Shown here in pieces: positions 23,901-32,500 of a stretch of 64,000 bases of DNA; positions within the stretch are counted from its first letter, which is position 1; each line of letters opens with the position of its first letter. Origin of the DNA: Lumbricus rubellus (taxonomy: Eukaryota; Annelida; Clitellata; Crassiclitellata; Lumbricidae); assembly GCA_945859605.1 (NCBI GenBank), contig OX243814.1:23455686-23519685 (forward strand). The letters are read 5' to 3'. The translations under genes were made by a program, and so were the position numbers. Under the pieces are notes generated by a model, which was not told where the DNA came from, did no database searches, and saw only the letters and a list, made by a program, of their open reading frames with translations.

Positions 23901-24643
23901 ATATGCATGATTTTGATGGCAACAATGTCGGAAAAGCACACACAAAGAAAACAGGTTCTTAAATCTTAACTTCTTGTTTGGGTGTCAATATTAATTCAGC
24001 TGCTGTGAGCTACAATGATTCTTTTCATTGATTACATCTGAAGGTCAATCGTCGGATGCCTCCTGAGAAGTTGTTTGGAGAGAAGGTGAAAGAGCCTTTC
24101 TACTACACGTCACACTCGAATGTCGATCGGGTGAAAGTGTTGATGGAATATGGCGGCATCTATCTCGACTTTGATGTCATCGTCACAAAACCATTCGACG
24201 ACCTTCGCAAATATCCGTGCGCGATAGGTCGAGAGCAGGAGACGAAGGCATGTGGTAGCGTCATCGTCTGCTCCAAAGACTCTCCCTTCCTTCTGCTCTG
24301 GATCAACTCATACCTGGACGATTACCAGATCACTGAATGGGCGTACAACACAGGACAGGTTCCATTCAACCTGGCCAAGCGATATCCTCAGCTGGTTCAC
24401 ATGGACGAGGACCGCATCAATCGACCCAACTTCATGGAACTGGAAAAGATCTGGGGACCGAATCGGTTCGACTGGCAGAACAACTACGCAGTCCATCTCT
24501 GGTATCGGTTGTGGAAGGACTCAAGTCCCTACTTCGATGGAATCGAACCAAACGACGACAACATCAAGATGTGGAACACAACGTTCGGTGAAATGGCCAG
24601 GTCAATCATGTACGGAGTCAAAGGCCTTATGCACATCTACTAA
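20957..24643 (+). CDS. Type II membrane glycosyltransferase with DXD motif (GT32/Gly_transf_sug-like)
   Basis: It is likely a Golgi sugar transferase using a nucleotide-sugar and a divalent metal; donor and acceptor are unknown. The model has a five-codon first exon, then 22140-22493 and 24044-24643, all joined in phase 0, giving 322 residues. The N-terminus is short and basic, followed by a signal anchor (about residues 6-28, LRLALLLNAAILMFGVV). VPNIVHYIWYNTEP resembles the entry strand of the GT32/A4GNT class. VDRVKVLMEYGGIYLDFDV carries the DXD motif D165-F-D167, and W/Y-rich blocks follow (NNYAVHLWYRLW). Length fits the class (about 320-350). The first exon is the weakest part. It is divergent from GALNT and convergent with DPH5. 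Confidence 0.88.
21626..21858. repeat. 13-bp minisatellite, about 18 copies
   Basis: The unit is TGACYGTTGACRC. Three units make 39 bp, so open frames on the minus strand show a 13-residue periodicity (Ser/Val/Gln-rich). They have no splice or domain support and are treated as repeat artefacts. It lies in intron 1 of the GT32-like gene. Confidence 0.9.
22140..22493 (+). CDS. GT32-like exon 2 (membrane anchor and N-terminal domain)
   Basis: The acceptor TTCTTTAG| precedes TCTTACGCC and the donor is AAA|GTAGGC. Exactly 118 codons, phase 0 at both ends. It encodes the hydrophobic anchor, then VPNIVHYIWYNTEP and HMLSVLSAHKILQPDVIYFH. An internal Met at 22188 would fall inside the anchor and is unlikely to be the start. 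Confidence 0.9.
22661..23465. mobile_element. Tc1/mariner-like MITE with long inverted repeats
   Basis: The ends begin ACAGGGTGGGCCATAAAAAG and end in its complement, with arms of about 210-220 bp (22662-22880 and 23222-23465). The right side is flanked by TA and the left has TA three bases away. A diverged third copy of the arm (about 22887-23048) sits inside. No transposase was seen. It lies in intron 2 of the GT32-like gene. Confidence 0.85.
24044..24643 (+). CDS. GT32-like exon 3 (DXD catalytic region and stop)
   Basis: The acceptor ATCTGAAG| precedes GTCAATCGTCGG. The 199 codons and TAA encode the SNVDRVKVLMEYGGIYLDFD block and the C-terminal half. It reads straight through without breaks. 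The open frame's first Met (24056) lies four codons inside the exon. Confidence 0.95.
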   Translation, partial: VNRRMPPEKLFGEKVKEPFYYTSHSNVDRVKVLMEYGGIYLDFDVIVTKPFDDLRKYPCAIGREQETKACGSVIVCSKDSPFLLLWINSYLDDYQITEWAYNTGQVPFNLAKRYPQLVHMDEDRINRPNFMELEKIWGPNRFDWQNNYAVHLWYRLWKDSSPYFDGIEPNDDNIKMWNTTFGEMARSIMYGVKGLMHIY

Positions 24644-26306
24644 ATCTGCCACGTGGAAAGTTTTCAAGGAGAGCCACCACATTCGGTCGCACATCACTGA
24701 ACGAAGGCGGCATTTAATGAAAGAGATTGCAGGAGCAATCAACCATTTTTATAGCCGACAGGCAGCCATACAAGTCTGAGTGAAAGAGCCGACATGCAAA
24801 TCAAGTGAGAACAACTCGCGAGTTATGGTCTTTGCACTTCAAATGCTGCTACGATTTACTGGTAAACATGGTGAATGGAGAGATGGCCAGACAACATTTA
24901 TGAGAAGCATAATGGACTAACAGTAACACGCATATTATGTGCACAACACCAGCGGTTTATTTATTCTGTTGGCCAGCGTTAAACTTGTTCGGCGTTAGTC
25001 ACCGAGCTACAGCTTAATGTTAACTCTATTTAAGACCCACGCTAACTGATCAAACTATTTCTACTGATGAGTTTAATTGGCATGGAATCAAAGCAGGTCT
25101 AGATCTGCAATGTAAATATATTCAATGCTAATGTTTCAGATTTGGACTATAGGCAAGAGACATCAATATGCAAGAGACATCAATATGCAAGAGACATCAA
25201 TATGCAAAATCCTTATAGTCAAAGGAGGCTTAGATAATAGTCACATGATCGAACCAATGACCTCTATGACACTGACATAGGACCATTTGGCCGTAGTCTG
25301 ATCATCTCATTAGAAATAGTAGGCTAGCATCATATAGTTGATTCTTATACATGTACCAAGCCAAGAAAAGTCTTCCAATGTAGACTATAAAGAACATACT
25401 TAACCGTTAAATCTGATGTTCTGATGTTTGCATTCTTAGGTTTACAAGAAGACACCCTTGACTAGTACTTTCAATATTTGTCAAATGTCAACCTGAGATG
25501 CGGTAGTCAATAAAGTATGTCCACATAAATGACCTACTTTGGAGCCTTCCCCCTTGTCTCCATTCACACGGCCCTCTCCCAGTGCGACCACAGTTAATCC
25601 ACTGTAGGCTATTTATTATAAGCATTCATTCAGCTTTGAGGAGCTAAGTATCAATTACGAAACTTTACCGTGTTTTAATTAACTACACTGTCTCTATAAA
25701 CGCAGAAAATTCCAAATATCAATAATAAGTCCATTAGTTTAATCCCACTTGGCTGAGGGCTGACCTCATTTTTAGGGAAAGAGGGACTTCATTTGAACAC
25801 TGATGAAATGGTTATTGGGGGGTCTTAAACGAAGCATTATAAATGAACACCTAATTTAGTACAGACTGCCATCTGACTGAAAATGGTGTTTAAGATTTAT
25901 CTTCATTTAAATACTCACTAATCAGATTCAAAGCTGTTTACTGATATGCAACATTTAATAGTGTTTTTCCACGTAGTCTGCCTGGTATTCCAACTCAATT
26001 TTCATTACAAATGATGGCAAATACGACTGAAAGCAGTTTATATAGTCTTACACATGTGTGTGCATAAGACCTACATTTTTATGATAGAAGTATGGATATG
26101 ATTGAAATGATGATTTAGTTAATTGTGCCGTACTTTGTCAGTACACAGTATTGCCAAATTTAAAGCTCAAACAATGCACACCTTCAACAGTCACAAACAA
26201 TGTTAGAATAAATAGCAAGGAAGTTACTATAAGAAACACTTTTACATTTTACATTACCATGAACGTATATTTGTAAAGTCAGGTTAATCCACATCAGCTT
26301 TAACAT
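24644..26306. other. Convergent intergenic spacer
   Basis: It separates the ends of the GT32-like gene and DPH5. No gene was seen. A plus-strand AATAAA near 25508 may end the GT32-like transcript. CAAGAGACATCAATATG is repeated three times at 25153-25205. Confidence 0.6.
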
Positions 26307-26521
26307 CTACGCTTTATTAATTAATGTCACGGTGTCTTGGTCAATTGCAAATTGACTAAGAAGGTCACGCTCTAGTGGATGAGTCTGTCCCACTACGACG
26401 AGCGAATGAAGTGGAGCACCAAGGTCGACTGTGCTCATCTGAACCAAAGATCCTACTCGTATTTCCTGCTCATCTGACCCGACCCTTGCCACTCCCACGC
26501 ATATCGTCTGCTCATCAAGCG
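26307..26521 (-). CDS. DPH5: DPH5 exon 8 (C-terminus and stop)
   Basis: Residues 212-282: [36 protein letters not shown], then LINKA and TAG. The acceptor is TTGTTAG|. A conserved CVG-ARVG core and the TVDLG-PLHSL block identify it. Confidence 0.95.
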
Positions 26522-29500
26522 CTAACAACAGACAAACGACGAGCAGAACAATGAGAGTAATACAGAAAGGAAAGTCAACTCCAAAACACTTATATGTGTT
26601 CAGTAGTAGTATAGCAGTCCTACATCATCAACCACTTGGTGCTCAAAACAAACCATAAAACAGTCTCCTACATCAAAATTGTTGACAACTATAAGTGCCA
26701 GAAATGACTAAAGTTAGATGGACCACCATATAAATTCCTAATTCCCTATCATCATGCTTTACTAATGCTCAATCAACAACCAAAACTGTCTAAGGAAGTT
26801 TTGAAGTGGATTGATGGCTGAGGTTTTGAAATGGATTGATGACTTAAGTTTTGAAGTGGATTGATGACTCTGCTTTTGGAATGATTTCATGACGGAGTTT
26901 TTATAGTGGATTGATGGCTGAGTTTTTGAAGTGGATTGATGACTGAGCCTAATGGAAGAGTCGGCTGATAAGAGACATGCATTTTGTTGTAGAAACTAGA
27001 AGGATTTAATAGTTCCTTAATCAGAGGAAACCATATAAGGGGTCATTGCATAATTACGTAACGCCGAAAATGACCGTTTTCGACCCACCCACCCACCCTG
27101 TAACGCTTCGTAACGTTTGCCTTGACCCACCCACCCACCCTCCCCAGCGTTGCGTAACGGTTGTTAGGAAAAATCAGTTGATTTAGGTCTATAATTGTTG
27201 GTTTATGTGAGCACGTAATCATAGTTTATATTTTGATAGTGAATTTAATATAGCCTATAGTAGACTGTGAATTGTAGGCTAATTTGGCAGTAGGCTAGGC
27301 CTACAATATACGGAATGTTTTATTTACATGAATGGCATTCATGTTTGAAATGCATAAAGAGTAGGCCTATTACAATGTCATGTATATTTTACACACTGAT
27401 GAAAAGTATCACGGACTATAACTTACTAATTAATAATTAATAAAGATTAAGATTAACTAATTATTTGCTTATTCTGGGCACTTCGATAATAATTCCTACT
27501 TATTTACTAGTCCTAATAGAAATAGATCTAGGCCTACTGCTTAGTTTTGTTAAGCACAATTTTAAATGTTTAAATTTGTGTCCACTAAGTAGGCCTAAAA
27601 TGATAAAATCTGGCGTTAAGGTGGTTCCTCGATGTCAGAAATTCAAGGAGAATTAGGCCTACCAGGCTGCCACGTTGTTCCGTTGGTAAAACTGTCACAG
27701 ATCCAAACAATTCGAACAGCGGTTTCCAGTTTGCGCAAACGGGAGAACTATGACTTGGCATGCAACCGGTGTCTACTGCTGGATCTTATTCAGATAAATA
27801 GACCTACTTCGGTTAAGTTTTAAATCAATGCCAGAAAGTTTAAACTTCGATCACATCATGTTTGAAGTGTCATTCGATGGTAATTTAATATTCATAAAAA
27901 AATTCATGGCGTTACGTAACGTTCAGCTTCCCCCCACCCACCCACCCCCGTAACGTCTCGTAACGTTTTCATTGACCCCACCCACCCACCCCCGAGCGTT
28001 ACGTAATTATGCAATGACCCCTAAGAGCGTTAACAGCGTCTAAGTCATAATGATATGTACATCAATACGGTTGATGGTTAGTTATGACGGGATTGAATAC
28101 ATGCTGCATAAAATTAAGTAAAATTAAAGATAAATACGATATACATTATCTGGAACCTACTTAACGTTTCTCCAGTTGTCCTTCTGTCTTCAACTATTTC
28201 CAACAGTTGTTTGGCAGCTTCAGAAACTGTCATGAAACGAGGTGGTTCATAGATCTTTCGTCCTCTGAATCAAAGCAACATTCATATGCAACATCATTCA
28301 TATATATTATAAGGTAAACAAAATGACGTATACGCAGCACTGGTAGCATAATCATTGCTAAAGAATGGATGATTTCTTCAAATCAAAGTAAAACTGGAAA
28401 TTACAATCAGGTTTGAATCTGATAGATTAGAGAAACCAGAATTCGTACCATAGTGGATAAAAGAACGTTGAAAGAGATGAATCTAAAGTTACGATTAGAA
28501 TGACATAAAAAAATTTGACAGAACAAACAGAACCAGACAGCAAACTCCAGCGCTTTGCATCAGTCACTGAGAAAGCCCGACAACCCAAAAAATGCTTAGT
28601 CTGGGTAAGGCAAAGAATAATGACACCTGTAAAGGTGGCTAAACCCAGTACTGAGAATTGTGAAAAATTAAAAAACTTGGGGGGAAGGACCGAAGGAGTC
28701 AGACTATGATCTGTGTGGAGGTGGGATGTGAAAAGCAGACAAGTGCTATGGGACCATAAAAAAGATGGGGGTTGAACCCTTCAATCATTGTTCTCACACT
28801 CAATGCATTACAGCCTTGGCCTTGAACACAAAATACCCGGTGCAGTTGCAATGCAGACAGTATGCACTACAAGGATATAGTTAGAGTTCAAATTATCTAG
28901 CTAGAGCCTTTTGCTGGATGTCACAGTATCAAAGTATCCTGTTCTATAGTCATGAAGCATATACTCAGGGTTTAATATTCCATTGGACTTCAGATCTCTG
29001 CAAAATGTATAGGACAGGGAGATAACCAATTGATAAGATCACCGAACACGTGCAGTCTAAAGTAGGTCATTTTTTGTTGAATGTATGAATGAATGGTTCT
29101 AAACACACATTGGCCTGCCACTGCCCTGTCTCTTTTCTGTACAAAAGCCAATGATATGTTGAAGTGATGTGCAACCAACACAATACAGCGGTTGTTTATT
29201 TATGACTGTGCATCGAACTGCAAGACCTTGTCCAACATTCTGCTGTCCAAGTATTTCTATTGTCAATTTTTTGTTATGATGCCCTGCAGTAAAACATGAA
29301 GACCAGGTTTTCAGAGCCCATGAATGAACAATTGAACAAGATGCAATTTACAACACATAAATAGTCACGACTATCACGACTTAAAAGGCAATTTAAGCAA
29401 AGCTAGGTCAGGTCAAAGTGATTTTTAAAGGCAGTCAAACCAGACTTTGTGAGTGTTATTCAGATTATTAGTCTTTCCCTTAAGCATTTCAGCACAGAAT

Positions 29501-32500
29501 CTGATTTTGCCATGAGCACCATTCCAATGAATTATAACAGTTTACATAACAAGCAGATCATTACATACCCCTCAGTTGACATTTTAGTCACTTGCATGCA
29601 TGCCAAACTGCATTTCATATAATTATTACTGAAAAGAGAGTAGAATTCCACTAAAAGCTTCTCTCAATTCAAGCACCCATGTATTTTTTTACACTTTCTA
29701 TCAGAATTACATTAATATCCAGGTTTAACAAATATTGATCTGAGAATTTTCTATGCCTACCTACTTAGTTAAGGCTACATGTAACAAAACATGTCCATCT
29801 TGATTAAAGAATAAAGACATATTTCATAGGTCCACAAGAGCATTACGGCAATTTTAAGAAAGATCCTTCCTTCAACACCATCACTAAACTTATAATATGA
29901 CAACAGAGAGAAGAAAGACAGATTAAACTCAAAGGATGGTAGTTGTTACCTCATTAGGTTCTCAACCGATTGTTCTTTGACTTTAATATCTGAAATTTAC
30001 ACAATAGTTATTGTCACATACACAGTACCAAGAGAGTAAAGCAACAACAGATTTGGATTCTAATAGATTCCAAGGCACATTTTTATTGCCACAAGAAAGC
30101 ATTTCAACAACACAATGTTCACATGTGCCAAGACAAATTAGTGAGATATTAATTTATGACGGATTCCAAGGCACATTTTTATTGCCACAAGAAAGCATTT
30201 CAACAACACAATGTTCACATGTGCCAAGACAAATTAGTGAGATATTAATTTATGACGGATTCCAAGGCACATTTTTATTGCCACAAGAAAGCATTTCAAC
30301 AACACAATGTTCACATGTGCCAAGACAAATTAGTGAGATATTAATTTATGACGGATCAGATTCTTTAGATTTCAGCCGTGTATGTTGATAGGCAAGAGAT
30401 TTACTATTCATATTAATATTACTATACATTATTATTATTACTTCCAAGTCTTATTTTTCATTTCATTCGATGTCCCATTGTGCGTTTGTTAATGTGGCAA
30501 TAAAAGCCATACTTATTTACTTGGCTACCAGTCTCAACAACACTAATTGCTATTTGTTTTCTCACATTCTGATAATTAGTCAGTGACTAGCAGTTAGTCA
30601 GTTGCAATGCAAACGAGCCGGTTGACTAACCGAGAAGACAAAGTGTGTGAAGACCACGTTCTAGGTTACTGACAATTTTGTCGTAGAAACTGTGCGGTCG
30701 CCAATTTTCTGTCCAGATTACAATCGATACAACTTCACCAAAAGTGTACAGCTGTTAAACAGATATTTCATAAGACAATGACAACAAATAATCATATATT
30801 TTGAACAAATTTCAAAAATTAAACAGCACTTGCTTTCATAAAGGTAAAGTAAGGTTGGTGTCTGGTGTTCAGTTCACGTGTGACATTTACTAGTAGGCAG
30901 CTACAAGTACTCATGCTACAAGCTGCTTTCAAAGGATTATAGCTGTTTGTACCTCAGGACAACCACACTTTTAGGACACATGTACACAAACAATAGCCAC
31001 AATATACTGAGAAAACCTGCAGGACAGATTAACCAGGAATTGCATTGGAGGCAGTCCAGTCTAAGTGTATATATGTGATTCTAAAGAAACAAATATGGCA
31101 CATTTCTTCTGCTCTGTTCTTTGTACAATACTCCAATTCTCTTGGCCTTTGTATTTAATGCAGCTATGCCTTTAAGATATTCATAAGTGAAAAACTATTT
31201 ATTTAAACTGTTCTTATGAAACAAAGTATCAGTACACTGTGCTAGTGCCTCTTAGGAATCTCCCAAAGGTGCACGTATGTAATTTTGATACAAATAGCAA
31301 ACCGTGACAATAAATCAATCTGAGCACTTGCATCACACATGTTGTGAAGAAGAACACAGGCACTAAAGTTTCATTAAGAGACAAAATGTTTCCCAGTCAA
31401 TACATAAACTACTGTAACATATATCTGACCTGCAGGCCACAGCATCCAATGGCATTTATTATCGATGCATTGTGAATCACTTTAGTCTTTATTCCCTTTT
31501 CCTTTGCACGCAACAAAAGATCTGTGTGGGTTGTAGCCCTAGACAACAATGATGAAGGCTTTAGTCACTCTCTCATAAACACAAGATGACAACTCATTGT
31601 ATGTATAATTGTATATATGCTTGCATGTGTGCATCTAATTGGCCAGTAAAACACAGTTTCAGCCAAACATGGAATGCTTGAAGGCACACTTTCAGAACTG
31701 TTTGTTCAGCAGGGCAGTAACTATGGTACTCTAAAGTATGTTGGCAGTGAAGGAGAATGACATCATGTATGGCTCTTTATCCAAGTACATCAGGCAATAT
31801 CATTGATGGCAATAATTCAAACCATTTATTAACACATCTGTTTAATACAGGCATTCAGATAAAAGACCAGTTGTTTAATAGATCAGTCTGAAAGTAATCA
31901 TAGCACTAATATTAAAGTCCCTAAAGGCCTAAACCCTTCAAGGACTGCTTTGCTATACATTTCAATCAGCACCACATTATAAGCTTATCTGAATGTATCA
32001 GTGTCACAGAAATTTCCACGCTGGCCGGATGTGTAAGTTGCAACATTAGGCGCGAAATATAAGAGAAACCATCTTTGCAAATATTTTCAATAGTAGAGGT
32101 AATTAATTTTTTAAAACACATTTTTGTAGTCACAGCATTGATACACATAGAAAAAAAGCAAGAAAATCAAAGATACAAAATTTCTTTTAAAAATTGTTGA
32201 CCAGTGTACGGTATTATCAAGTACCCAAATGGATCTCCAACAACAAGGAACGCCACATCACCTACGTCTGCACCATCCAGAATGTCATCTGCAAAATTGA
32301 ATTCAAAGTTCTAAGTTAGTCACACAGTGTTGTCATCCACAATTTTCAATCCAATGTTTCTCTTAAAAGGTACTATTGAAACAACAGCCAAGTCTTACTT
32401 GTAAAATGAATGGAAATATGAGTTAAGCCCAAATCTGAGTCCTGCAATGGACATTGGACAGATATTTAAATTACAATTATATTATAGACCTGTAGACATA

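Noticed and set aside
24252..24779. 175-codon plus-strand frame overlapping the GT32-like exon
   Set aside because: It is a +1 shadow of the true frame (24044-24643), with Thr/Ser/Arg-rich low-complexity content and no motifs.
30011..30388. 125-codon plus-strand open frame
   Set aside because: It is open only because a 96-bp unit is repeated three times in frame; it lies inside a DPH5 intron, antisense.
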